Source: Chloroflexota bacterium (GTDB lineage: Bacteria; Chloroflexota; Anaerolineae; Aggregatilineales; Phototrophicaceae). Taken from it: DNA of 35,242 nt. The notes under the pieces were generated by a model, which was given only the letters and a program-made list of their open reading frames with translations, did not search any database and had not been told where the DNA came from. The stretch spans positions 1-35,242 of the forward strand of contig JAPOXG010000047.1 in NCBI GenBank assembly GCA_026707225.1, written 5' to 3'. The translations under genes were made by a program, and so were the position numbers. Positions within the stretch are counted from its first letter, which is position 1. The number at the start of each line of letters is the position of its first letter. Positions 24,858-33,401 of this stretch are shown in pieces.

Positions 24858-26474
24858 CTAAAAGCTGCTGTGGCGTTCATGCCGGCGGCCGAAAGGATCG
24901 CGCAGCGGGCGGCCCGGCGTGGCGCCGGTGACCTGCCCACCAGCCAAGGCCTGCACACCGTTGACGATTACGTCACCCACCCCTTCGGCATTGCCGCGCG
25001 GATTATCGTATGTGGAAGTGGCGCGCAGACTGTCAGGATCAAATACGACAAGATCCGCCCTGAATCCGGGGCGGACGATACCGCGATCGAGGCTGCCGAT
25101 GCGCCGAGCTGGAGCGGAAGTGATCTTGCGGACGCCCTCCTCCCAGCTGAGCAAAGCAAGGTCACGAACATAGTGCGACAAGAAACGCGCGTGTGCCCCC
25201 CAGCCCCTCGGATGTGGCTGCCCGCCGACCAGGATGCCATCACTGCCGACGACATGCGCCGGGTGTCGCATGATGGTCTGCACATGTTCTTCAATACCGA
25301 AGAAAGCCAGCCCTGAAACACCCAACTGCGTCTCAATCAGAAGATCGGCGAAAAAATCAAAAGGTGATTTGCCAGCGCGCGCGGCGGCGTCCGGCAGGCT
25401 CATGCCGATGATTGCCGGGTCATGATCTCCCAGAATCCCGCCGATCCGCAGCATATCCCAACCCAGCGGCACGCCTTGCATGCCATCGGAGCCGGTCACT
25501 TCCAGCTCGCGCTGCAGCCTCGCCCGGCTCTCTTCAGCTTGCAGCCGCCCCAGAATAGCAGCGTTGCCGCCCTCATGCGCCCAACTCGGCAGGAAGGCAT
25601 GCATGTAAGTCTGGCCCGCCAGATAGGGGTAGGCGTCCATCGTGACCTCGACGCCACCAGCGCGAGCCTCGTCAATCAGCGCAATCAATTCGCCGACTCG
25701 TCCCTTATTGATTTCGAAGCTGAGGTGGCAATGGGTCAGATGCACTGGGACGCCCGAGCGCCGCCCGATTTCGATTGAGTCCCCATAACCCTTGAGCGCC
25801 TCGGTACCATAATTGCGATGATGTGGGCAGTAGAAACCGTCATAAGGTTGTATGACTTGGCAAAGCTCCGCCAGTTCGTCATCACTGGCAAACATGCCAG
25901 GCGCGTAAGTCAAGCCGGACGACAAGCCGATCGCCCCTTCGCGCATGCACTGGTCGATAATCGCCTTCATGCGCGCCATCTCGGCGTCGGTCGCTTCGCG
26001 ATTATCCATGCCAACAACAGCCATGCGTATAGTGCCGTGTGAGGCGAGGGTCGCTACATTCACCACGGCGCCTCGCTCGAAATGATCCAGATATTCGGTT
26101 AAGGTCGTCCAATCCCGATTGAAATCCGTTTGCCCATTCCAAGCCGCCAACTGTTCAGACAAGATGTCGCGCGTCTCCGGCGTAACCGGCGCCAGTCCCA
26201 GCCCGTCATGCCCAATGACATCGGTGGTCACGCCTTGATAGAGCTTGCACTCATGGTAAGGACTCAGCAGCGGCTGCAAGTCGGAATGCGTGTGCATGTC
26301 AATGAAACCGGGGCAGACGATGCGACCGTCGGCATGGATGGTCTTCCTGGCGGCGGCGCCGCGGGTGCTCCCAACAGCGACAATCTGATCGCCGTCGATG
26401 GCGATATCCGCCCAATACCAGGGCGATCCCGTACCGTCGATGACGCGTCCGCCGCTGATAAGCAGATCGACCAT
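24858..26474 (-). CDS. N-acyl-D-amino-acid deacylase/D-aminoacylase-type amidohydrolase
   Basis: The 538-residue product has the two-part amidohydrolase layout of D-aminoacylases: an N-terminal sandwich, the metal-binding DMHTHSD motif (H61, H63), further histidines in ASHGTIRM, CPHHRNYG and HLTHCHLSF, the late catalytic aspartate in VGSDGILVG, and a returning sandwich with RPGFRADLVVFDPD. It would remove an acyl group from an N-acyl-D-amino acid, although related proteins act on other amides and ureides. ATG at 26474 has GGAG seven bases upstream and overlaps the preceding stop as TGATG. It shares an operon with a D-serine dehydratase-like enzyme. Confidence 0.85.
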   Translation of the reverse strand: MVDLLISGGRVIDGTGSPWYWADIAIDGDQIVAVGSTRGAAARKTIHADGRIVCPGFIDMHTHSDLQPLLSPYHECKLYQGVTTDVIGHDGLGLAPVTPETRDILSEQLAAWNGQTDFNRDWTTLTEYLDHFERGAVVNVATLASHGTIRMAVVGMDNREATDAEMARMKAIIDQCMREGAIGLSSGLTYAPGMFASDDELAELCQVIQPYDGFYCPHHRNYGTEALKGYGDSIEIGRRSGVPVHLTHCHLSFEINKGRVGELIALIDEARAGGVEVTMDAYPYLAGQTYMHAFLPSWAHEGGNAAILGRLQAEESRARLQRELEVTGSDGMQGVPLGWDMLRIGGILGDHDPAIIGMSLPDAAARAGKSPFDFFADLLIETQLGVSGLAFFGIEEHVQTIMRHPAHVVGSDGILVGGQPHPRGWGAHARFLSHYVRDLALLSWEEGVRKITSAPARRIGSLDRGIVRPGFRADLVVFDPDSLRATSTYDNPRGNAEGVGDVIVNGVQALAGGQVTGATPGRPLRDPFGRRHERHSSF

Positions 26475-27502
26475 CAATTCGCTCCCGTAACTTCAGCGTC
26501 TCGATACGCGTCCAGCGCCACTTTCATTAGCCGCCGCGCCACGAGTCCGCCGGTTTGCGGCCGTCCGCCGCTGTCGATGCAGTCGAAGAAGTGACGCACC
26601 TCCTCGGTCAAATCCAAGCCTTCGTCGCTTTCGAGGAGGACCTTCTCATCGGCTCCCGCTGCGGAGACGGTAATTTGCGAGCTCCAGGCGCAGCGGACGC
26701 CTTCGACCGCCAAGTTGCCCAAGGGATGAACAGTCAGCGTGATTACGGCTCGTTCGCAGTAAGCGCGCATGGTGTACCAGCGATGCGGCTTGGGCGAGAA
26801 CCAGGTATGACGCGTCGTACCGACGACGCCGTTTTTGAACTTGATGATAGAGATTGCGGTGTCTTCGCCTTCCATTGGCAAGCCGGCATGGGCGCCGACC
26901 ATCGAAACGGACTGTACTTCACCCGCGATCCAGAGCATGACGTCCAGCATATGCGCCGACGCCGAAAAATACACGCCGCCGCCAAGCGTCGCCTTCTTGA
27001 CGAACCAGCCGCCGGTGATGTATTCGCGATTGTCTTCGTCCATGAACGCGTCCAGCATGAACAAGCGGCCGTAGTCGCCGCTGTCGATGAGATGCCTGAA
27101 GGCTTGCGTGCTTTTGCGGTATCGATGCGGGAGAGCGATCATCAGCGTCTTGCCCCGCCCCTCGGCTGCGGCGATCATGTCATCGGCTTCTGCCAGCGTC
27201 AGCGCGAAGGGCTTTTCCAACAGCACATGGCAGCCGGCCCGCAGCGCGTCCAGCGTGATTGGATGATGCAAGTGATGCGGCACAAGAATCGACACAGCAT
27301 CGACGCGCTCCAAGCCGGCGCGATAATCTGCAAGAACATCGACATCGCCCGTGGACAAGGAAGCGGCGACCCTTTCTGCCCGATCTGTTTCAGGATCGGC
27401 CGCCCATACCACGTCCACGCGGTCACCCAGCCGATTCAGCGCCTGAACATGAAATGGCGCGATCCAGCCGCAGCCGATGATTCCCAGTTTTAGTTTGCTC
27501 AT
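26474..27502 (-). CDS. Gfo/Idh/MocA-family oxidoreductase
   Basis: The 342-residue product has the Rossmann loop GIIGCGWIAPFHVQAL (8-23) and the catalytic EKP (96-98) followed by FALTLAEAD. The C-terminal domain carries ATLGGGVYFSASAHMLDVMLW, with the active-site histidine of the family in the SAHMLD segment. It probably oxidises or reduces a sugar or sugar derivative with NAD(H) or NADP(H). It starts 11 bases after the PLP-enzyme gene and is coupled to the deacylase-type gene by TGATG. It differs clearly from the other two members of the family in the window. Confidence 0.9.
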   Translation of the reverse strand: MSKLKLGIIGCGWIAPFHVQALNRLGDRVDVVWAADPETDRAERVAASLSTGDVDVLADYRAGLERVDAVSILVPHHLHHPITLDALRAGCHVLLEKPFALTLAEADDMIAAAEGRGKTLMIALPHRYRKSTQAFRHLIDSGDYGRLFMLDAFMDEDNREYITGGWFVKKATLGGGVYFSASAHMLDVMLWIAGEVQSVSMVGAHAGLPMEGEDTAISIIKFKNGVVGTTRHTWFSPKPHRWYTMRAYCERAVITLTVHPLGNLAVEGVRCAWSSQITVSAAGADEKVLLESDEGLDLTEEVRHFFDCIDSGGRPQTGGLVARRLMKVALDAYRDAEVTGAN

Positions 27503-27513
27503 GACTCTCGCCC

Positions 27514-28620
27514 CTACTGTGATTTACCCCGCGCCGCCACCACCCATTCATCAATGACGCTTTCGCCCTGTATAACTGCCATGCTGTCGAAGAGGTTAAT
27601 CACCGGACAGATGTGATTGGGGATGATCTGGACGCGCTCGCCGATCGCTACTGGATCATCGGCTGGTATGGTCGTGGCGCCATGCTCTTCGCTCAGGCTC
27701 GCAATCTCCCAATCCGGATGATCGATGACAGTGCCGTGCCCCGCCACTGGCGGCGCGACGCCAGCTCGGTCGCTCGTCAGCGCTTTACTGCCCGAATCGA
27801 GGATGATGCGATCGGCGGTCGGGCGCGTCGCCACGGTCGCCAATACGCGCGCGGCGCATCTGTCGGGCTTAACAACTTGATGCAGCACCTCACTGCGATC
27901 ATAAAAGACATAAATGCCCGGGCGCGTCTCGGTCACGCCTTCAACGGTCGCGGTGATTTTGGCGGTGGCGGTCAATCCGACAGAAATGATAGGTACTTCC
28001 AAGCCTGATTTGCCGATCAGCTCAGCAGTTTCCGCCATCATCCGCCCGGCTGATAGCCCGGTCGAACGTACTTCTTCCGGCGCGCCAGCCAGTTGAGCAT
28101 GTCCTTCGTGGGTCAGCAAGCCGGCGAAACGCAGTCCGGGCAGGCGAGCGACATGCTGCGCCAGCTCGCGCGCTGGCTCAAGCGGGCGCACGCCACAGCG
28201 ATTCAGCCCGGTGTCAACCTCGACCATCACCGGCAGTTCGAGTCCGTTCCTGCTCATGGCGCGCGAAAGGGCGGCGGCAATATCCGGGTGATCGACCACG
28301 GTCGTGATATGCGCGCGCTGGCAAAGTTCTATCAGCCGCCGATGTTTCACCTGACCCACTAGCGGATACGCCACCAGGATCTCGTCGCAACCGGCGTCGA
28401 TGAAGACTTCCGCTTCGCTGAGCTTCGCGACAGTCAAGCCAGCAGCGCCCGCCTCCAGCTGGAGCTTGCCTATCTGGGGCGTCTTATGCGTCTTGGCGTG
28501 CGGACGCAGCTGAATGTCGTTGGCAGCGGCGAAATCAGCCATGTCCCTGATGTTGAATTTCAACGTGTCGATATCGACAATCAGCGCCGGTGTGTCAAGC
28601 TCGCTTATGCGCGTCGCCAT
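27514..28620 (-). CDS. D-serine dehydratase-like PLP enzyme (fold type III)
   Basis: The 368-residue product is of the alanine-racemase-barrel type that includes D-threonine aldolase and eukaryotic-type D-serine dehydratase. The PLP lysine is in RPHAKTHKTPQIG (K43). Near the C-terminus PNHICPVINL carries an H-x-C pair, the zinc-binding arrangement of D-serine dehydratases; D-threonine aldolases usually have H-x-D. A D-serine or related beta-hydroxy-D-amino-acid substrate is therefore favoured. The ATG at 28620 overlaps the stop of the phosphotriesterase-family gene as TGATG. With the N-acyl-D-amino-acid deacylase-type gene it may form a short D-amino-acid branch. Confidence 0.85.
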   Translation of the reverse strand: MATRISELDTPALIVDIDTLKFNIRDMADFAAANDIQLRPHAKTHKTPQIGKLQLEAGAAGLTVAKLSEAEVFIDAGCDEILVAYPLVGQVKHRRLIELCQRAHITTVVDHPDIAAALSRAMSRNGLELPVMVEVDTGLNRCGVRPLEPARELAQHVARLPGLRFAGLLTHEGHAQLAGAPEEVRSTGLSAGRMMAETAELIGKSGLEVPIISVGLTATAKITATVEGVTETRPGIYVFYDRSEVLHQVVKPDRCAARVLATVATRPTADRIILDSGSKALTSDRAGVAPPVAGHGTVIDHPDWEIASLSEEHGATTIPADDPVAIGERVQIIPNHICPVINLFDSMAVIQGESVIDEWVVAARGKSQ

Positions 28621-29570
28621 CAAAACGCCAATACCCGCTGCGGGTTGGTCACAAACATGGTCTCAATCTGGCTGTCGGTCACGCCGTGTGCCTGCTGCAA
28701 TTTAGGCACGAACTGCGTGTAGACGTAAGTGTAGTCGTCCCACACTTCATCGCCAGAGGCCGCTTCATAGCCATGCGCGAAAACGGCGGCGTCGTGGCTG
28801 AGCATGATCTGGTCTATGTAGCCCTTCTTGATGGCGTTGCCCACCACTTCCAGCCAATGATCATCTTCGAAAAAGGCGCCGACCATGCCGATGCGGTCGA
28901 AGCTGACATTGGCGCCGCGGCGCAAGACCTGCTCGGAGCCCTCGATCGGATCCGGCTGGCAGCCGATATGACTGAGGATGACCTCGTCGGGCATGACGCC
29001 TTCCGATTCAAAGATGTCGAGCTGCTCGGGACCCAAGCCATCAGTGGTGTGAGTGATGATGGGGCAACCGGTCGCCTTGTGGGCGCGTGACGCGGCGCGC
29101 AGAACTTCCTCTTCCTTCGCTGAGATCTCTCCTTCACCGGTGGCGCATTTGATCAAGCCGGCTTTCAGCAGCGTGTCGCCCATGCCTTCGTTGATCTCTC
29201 GAACGAAGAGCGCCGCCATCTGGTCGATATCCATTAACTGCGCGTAAAGGTGCATCGGCGACCAGGATTCGTGGAAGAAGCCAGTCGAGCAGATTAGCTT
29301 GACTTTGCTGCGGCGGGCGACATCGAAATAGAGATCGAGATAGCGCCCGGTGCCGATGGGCGTGCATTCCGTCATGGCGCCGATGCCGGCGGCATAGAGC
29401 TCGTCCATCTTGGCGACCATCCGGTCGACCATCTCGTCGCGGTCGAAATCGAGCACTTTCGGCCGCCCCAGAAGATCGCCCCAGTCGACGCAGAGGTGCT
29501 CGTGGATCAGCGTCCGACCCAGCGCTTCCGGCGCGACATCGCCCGTGATCGTCCGTACCTTTTTTGACAT
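28620..29570 (-). CDS. Phosphotriesterase-family metal hydrolase
   Basis: The 316-residue product has the PTE-family barrel: HEH in TLIHEHLCVD (H23, H25), the candidate carbamylated lysine in LIKCATGE, then histidines in IITHT and LSHIG, and the aspartate in LSHDAAVF. Most bacterial relatives are lactonases or act on small organic esters and amides; organophosphate hydrolysis is not implied. The ATG at 29570 has GGAGG eight bases upstream; the in-frame TTG at 29585 lies at that site and is rejected. It starts 16 bases after a Gfo/Idh gene. A sugar-lactone or acyl-sugar substrate would fit the context. Confidence 0.87.
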   Translation of the reverse strand: MSKKVRTITGDVAPEALGRTLIHEHLCVDWGDLLGRPKVLDFDRDEMVDRMVAKMDELYAAGIGAMTECTPIGTGRYLDLYFDVARRSKVKLICSTGFFHESWSPMHLYAQLMDIDQMAALFVREINEGMGDTLLKAGLIKCATGEGEISAKEEEVLRAASRAHKATGCPIITHTTDGLGPEQLDIFESEGVMPDEVILSHIGCQPDPIEGSEQVLRRGANVSFDRIGMVGAFFEDDHWLEVVGNAIKKGYIDQIMLSHDAAVFAHGYEAASGDEVWDDYTYVYTQFVPKLQQAHGVTDSQIETMFVTNPQRVLAF

Positions 29571-29586
29571 GTCCTTGTCCTCCAAT

Positions 29587-30564
29587 TCAGTTGTCCAGTC
29601 TTACCGGTTTGCCCGTCCGCGCGGATTCATAAGCGGCCTGCACACAAGCCAGGCTGCGCCGGCCATCCTCGCCGGCGACGCAGGGTTCGCGCTCTTCCAC
29701 AATCGCGCTTATGAATTCGCCGATTTCCTTCTCAAACATGTCATCGCGCTCGCGTCGCTGCCGCCATGTGTGATGCGCATTAGAGAACTCCAGTGAATTC
29801 CAGGTGTCAATGCGGATCGCTCCCGCAGTGCCATGGATATCCAAATCGCACTTGAACGGCGCCTCCGCATCGGTCACCCAGTTGTGCGCGGTCATACCCA
29901 TAGCGCCATTTGCGAAGCGCAGCGCGACCACGGCGCTGTCTTCGACCGTCTTGCGCGAGTCGTAAGTCTGCGCATAAGCGAAAATCTCGATGATTTCCGA
30001 GCCCATCAACCAGCGCAAGCGATCGAAGCTGTGGGCGCCGTTGACGTGCAACACGCCACCGCCAGACGCCGGCCTCTGCCAAAACCAGCCGGGTATCACG
30101 CCACCAGTTGTCATGAGATCGACAGCCAGTGTCAATTGCCCCAATTCACCCGCCTCAATCAGCCGTTTCGCCGTCTCCAGCTCGGAGTGAAAACGATGGG
30201 TGAAGCCGATCATCAGTTTGACGCCGGCCCGTTTTTGGGCGGCCAACATGCGATCGGCCTGTTCCAGCGAATTGGCCATCGGTTTTTCCAGCAGGATATG
30301 TTTGCCCGCATCGGCGGCGGCGATCGTCGCCTCCTCGTGCAAGTTGTGAGGCAGCGCGATATATACTGCTTCTATCGTCTCATCCGCGAGCACGGCGCGG
30401 AAGTCCGTTGCCGTGGGGATGTCATGCGCCGCCGCCAGCGCGCGAGCGGCATCTTCGACAATATCGCAGATGACGGCGACGTCCAAGCCGGGCACATTCG
30501 GCGCCGCTTCCATGAATGATTTCGCGATGATCCCGGCGCCCAGAACGCCTAACCGAATCGACAT
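29587..30564 (-). CDS. Gfo/Idh/MocA-family oxidoreductase
   Basis: The 325-residue product has the nucleotide loop GVLGAGIIAKSFMEA (6-20), EKP at 93-95 and, in the C-terminal domain, ASGGGVLHVNGAHSFDRLRW with the expected active-site histidine. The family covers sugar, inositol and glucose-6-phosphate-type dehydrogenases, and I cannot fix the substrate. It lies four bases after the last permease gene and 16 bases before the phosphotriesterase-family gene, so it is the first cytoplasmic enzyme of the operon. Confidence 0.9.
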   Translation of the reverse strand: MSIRLGVLGAGIIAKSFMEAAPNVPGLDVAVICDIVEDAARALAAAHDIPTATDFRAVLADETIEAVYIALPHNLHEEATIAAADAGKHILLEKPMANSLEQADRMLAAQKRAGVKLMIGFTHRFHSELETAKRLIEAGELGQLTLAVDLMTTGGVIPGWFWQRPASGGGVLHVNGAHSFDRLRWLMGSEIIEIFAYAQTYDSRKTVEDSAVVALRFANGAMGMTAHNWVTDAEAPFKCDLDIHGTAGAIRIDTWNSLEFSNAHHTWRQRRERDDMFEKEIGEFISAIVEEREPCVAGEDGRRSLACVQAAYESARTGKPVRLDN

Positions 30565-30568
30565 CGTT

Positions 30569-31450
30569 CTATCCCTTTACCGCGCCTTCGCTTAGACCGC
30601 GCACCAGGTATCGCTGAAAGACGAAGGCAATGATCACAGGCGGGATCACGCCGATGACGGTCGCCGCCGATAGCGCGTTCCAATTGACCTGATGCAAGTT
30701 GCGAAACGACATCAATAGCGGTGGATAGGTCAGTGAGTTAGTCAGCGTCAACGCAAAGAAAAACTCGCTCCAAGCCTCCATGAATGACATGACGCCAACG
30801 GCGATGATTCCCGGAACCGCAAGTGGCGCCACCACCATGCGGAAAGCCTGCCAGCGGGTCGCGCCATCGATTAGCGCCATTTCCTCGATATCGCGGGCGA
30901 GCGTATCGAAGTATTCGCGCAGGATCCAAATGGTCAGCGGCAATATGAAAATCGTATATGTGAGAATCAGCGCCCAGAGCGTATTCACCAGTTTCAGTTT
31001 TCGCAAAATGACAAAGAGCGGCACAATCAGGCTCAATGCCGGCAGTACGCGTGTCATCAGGATCGCGAAGTAGGCAGCCCGCGATAGACGGAAACGAAAG
31101 CGGGAAAAGGCGTATGCAGCCATCCCGCCGATGAACAGATTCGACAAGACCACGGCGACCGAGACAAAGGTGCTGTTGAGCAGCGCGGGCATCATGCGGG
31201 TGAATTCGGTCGTGGAGCCATAACCGCCGACTTCGCCGGCTTTGCCAATCAAGACCTCGCGGTAATTCTCGACTGTTGGCTCGGGCGGTATCCAGTGCGG
31301 TGGCTTGGCGCCCAGCTCGGGCGCGCGCATAAAGCTGGTGATCAGCATAAAGTAGACCGGGAATCCGACCCAGAAGAGCAGGCAGAAGAAAGCGAAATAG
31401 GTCGCGATCTTGCGGATTACGCCTAACTTCCGGGCGCCAACTCTAACCAC
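30569..31450 (-). CDS. Sugar ABC transporter permease, MalG type (copy 1)
   Basis: The 293-residue product has about six helices. Its coupling loop EEMALIDGATRWQAFRM and the C-terminal LVRGLSEGAVKG are typical of MalG. It is a tandem duplicate of the protein at 31457: 59 residues (NTLW to AVPG) are identical, then after one change another 33. The main differences lie in the extracytoplasmic loop (GKAGEVGGYGSTTEF here) and at the N-terminus. It starts with GTG at 31450, six bases after the other copy. The DNA carries many silent differences, so the duplication is old and both copies look maintained. Confidence 0.92.
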   Translation of the reverse strand: MVRVGARKLGVIRKIATYFAFFCLLFWVGFPVYFMLITSFMRAPELGAKPPHWIPPEPTVENYREVLIGKAGEVGGYGSTTEFTRMMPALLNSTFVSVAVVLSNLFIGGMAAYAFSRFRFRLSRAAYFAILMTRVLPALSLIVPLFVILRKLKLVNTLWALILTYTIFILPLTIWILREYFDTLARDIEEMALIDGATRWQAFRMVVAPLAVPGIIAVGVMSFMEAWSEFFFALTLTNSLTYPPLLMSFRNLHQVNWNALSAATVIGVIPPVIIAFVFQRYLVRGLSEGAVKG

Positions 31451-31456
31451 CCTCGG

Positions 31457-32341
31457 CTAGCCTTTCACTGCGCCTTCGCTCAAGCCGCGCACGAGGTAGC
31501 GCTGGAACACAAATGCCACCGTCACCGGCGGCAGGACGCCAATGGTGGTCGCGGCCGCCAGCCCGTTCCAGTTTACCTGCGCCAGATTTCGATACGACAT
31601 CAACAGCGGGGGATATGTCAAGGAATTCGTGAGCGTGAGCGCGAAAAAGAACTCGCTCCACGCTTCCATGAACGACATAACGCCAACCGCAATCAGCCCG
31701 GGGACAGCCAGCGGCGCCACCACCATGCGGAAAGCCTGCCACCGCGTCGCGCCGTCGATCAGCGCCATCTCCTCGATATCGCGCGCCAGCGTGTCGAAAT
31801 ATTCGCGGAGAATCCAGATTGTGAGCGGGAGAATAAAAATCGTGTAGGTGAGGATCAGCGCCCACAGCGTATTTATCAAGGCGAGTTTTCTCAAGATGAT
31901 AAATAGAGGCACAATCAAGCTCAAGGCGGGCAGCACGCGGGTCATCAAGACGCCGAGATACACGATCCGCGACAGACGAAAGTCAAAACGGGAAAAGGCG
32001 TAGGCGGCACTACCGCCGATAATGAGATTCGAAAAAACGACCGCCACCGAGACAAAGGCGCTGTTGAGCAAGGCGGGCATCATGCGGGAGAACTCGCCAT
32101 GCGAGCTATGCGCGCCCCGAATAGCTGTTTCGCCAACCACCACTTCTCGATAGTTTTTAATGGTTGGCTGACTCGGAATCCAATTCGGCGGCTTGGCGCC
32201 TAGCTCGTGCGAATCCATAAAGCTGGTGATGAGCATGTAATAGACCGGAAAGCCGACCCAGAACAGCAGGCAGAAGAAAGCGAAATAGGTGACCAACTTG
32301 CGTACGATTGCGTGCTGAGACTCACGATAAGAGCGGCTCAT
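31457..32341 (-). CDS. Sugar ABC transporter permease, MalG type (copy 2)
   Basis: The 294-residue product has the same helix and coupling-loop pattern as copy 1. Its extracytoplasmic loop differs (GETAIRGAHSSHGEF), as does the start (MSRSYRESQHAIVRKL). It directly follows the only MalF-type gene of the operon after nine bases, so it is the expected partner, and copy 1 is the extra one. Both could assemble alternately with the same MalF protein and thereby change substrate range. Confidence 0.92.
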   Translation of the reverse strand: MSRSYRESQHAIVRKLVTYFAFFCLLFWVGFPVYYMLITSFMDSHELGAKPPNWIPSQPTIKNYREVVVGETAIRGAHSSHGEFSRMMPALLNSAFVSVAVVFSNLIIGGSAAYAFSRFDFRLSRIVYLGVLMTRVLPALSLIVPLFIILRKLALINTLWALILTYTIFILPLTIWILREYFDTLARDIEEMALIDGATRWQAFRMVVAPLAVPGLIAVGVMSFMEAWSEFFFALTLTNSLTYPPLLMSYRNLAQVNWNGLAAATTIGVLPPVTVAFVFQRYLVRGLSEGAVKG

Positions 32342-32350
32342 GAACCTGCC

Positions 32351-33307
32351 CTAGGCGTATGTCGTATGCGACCGATAAATCAGACGCACGAAGATCAGAC
32401 CGACGCCCATGGTGATCAAACCCAGCACATTCGAAACCGCGGCGCCCATACCCAGATCGAAATTGATAAAGGTATAGCGATATAGCAGCACCGAGATGAG
32501 CATGGTCGCATCACCAGGCCCACCCTGTGTCATGATCCAGACGGCGTCAAACTGCAGGAAACCCAAGACGACGTTATAGAGCAGAACAATCGTCAGCGTG
32601 GGGCGCAGCCAGGCGAAGGTGATGAAGCGAAAGCGCGCGCGCACCCCGGCGCCGTCCACTTTCGCCGCGTCGTAAAGATCTTCCGGAATCGTCTGCAGCG
32701 CGGCCAGCAGCAGGATAGCGCTGAAGGACGTCTGCCGCCAAGCGGACGCCAAGGCGGTGAAGACCAAGGCCCAGTCCTCGTTTGCCATGAAGGGAATGTA
32801 TTTGTCAATCAAACCCAGAGTGTAGAGCAGGCCATTCAGCGCGCCGAACTGCGCATTGACCACCCAATTCCACAGCAAACCAACCACGATCCAGGGCAAA
32901 GCCCATGGCAATATCAAAAGCGTTCGGCCAATGCTGCGACCCATGAAGTTTTCTACCAGCAGCAAGGCAAAGAACAGACCGATCAGCGTAGGAACGGTGA
33001 CAACGATGGCGGCGAATTTCAGGTTGACTTCCACCGCCTTCCAGAAAAGACGGCTGCTGAATAGCTCAATGTAGTTGTCGATACCGACAAAGGTCGTCCG
33101 ATCGCGGATGAGATCAATATTGGAGAAGCTGTAGAAAATGGTGGTGGCCAAAGGACTGAGGATGATGACAAAGATGGTGATGAGAGCGGGCGCCAGCAGT
33201 ACATAAGGAATCCACTTGCGGTCCCAGTGTTTACGCTGTTGCGCTTTCGCTTTTCCCAATTCTGCTGACGCCAAAGCCTGGCTCCCATCCAGTTTGCCGT
33301 CTAGCAA
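32351..33307 (-). CDS. Sugar ABC transporter permease, MalF/UgpA type
   Basis: The 318-residue product has a charged N-terminal tail of about 30 residues, six predicted helices and the coupling loop EDLYDAAKVDGAGVRARFRFI. MalF-type segments include LATTIFYSFSNIDLI after helix 1 and WIMTQGGPGDATMLISVLLY. It is the single MalF protein for two MalG copies. The upstream binding-protein gene is separated by 94 bases containing a hairpin. No ATPase gene is in this operon. Confidence 0.92.
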   Translation of the reverse strand: MLDGKLDGSQALASAELGKAKAQQRKHWDRKWIPYVLLAPALITIFVIILSPLATTIFYSFSNIDLIRDRTTFVGIDNYIELFSSRLFWKAVEVNLKFAAIVVTVPTLIGLFFALLLVENFMGRSIGRTLLILPWALPWIVVGLLWNWVVNAQFGALNGLLYTLGLIDKYIPFMANEDWALVFTALASAWRQTSFSAILLLAALQTIPEDLYDAAKVDGAGVRARFRFITFAWLRPTLTIVLLYNVVLGFLQFDAVWIMTQGGPGDATMLISVLLYRYTFINFDLGMGAAVSNVLGLITMGVGLIFVRLIYRSHTTYA

Positions 33308-33322
33308 AGCAACGACAAAGGG

Positions 33323-33355
33323 ATACAGCTTGGGACTAAGCGCCCCAAACTGTAT
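33323..33355 (-). promoter_or_regulatory. Intercistronic hairpin between binding protein and MalF
   Basis: ATACAG (33323-33328) pairs with CTGTAT (33350-33355). After one mismatch TTGGG (33330-33334) pairs with CCCAA (33344-33348). The 11-pair interrupted stem begins about 47 nt after the binding-protein stop and has no T-run. It is the third such element in the window. Confidence 0.6.
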
Positions 33356-33401
33356 GTGAATTCAATCGCTCTTGCGTGGATGAAGCGGAGTGAATACCCG
33401 C

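Noticed and set aside
9292..33355. The three hairpins as rho-independent terminators
   Set aside because: None is followed by a T-run on the transcribed strand, and permease genes of the same operon follow at once.
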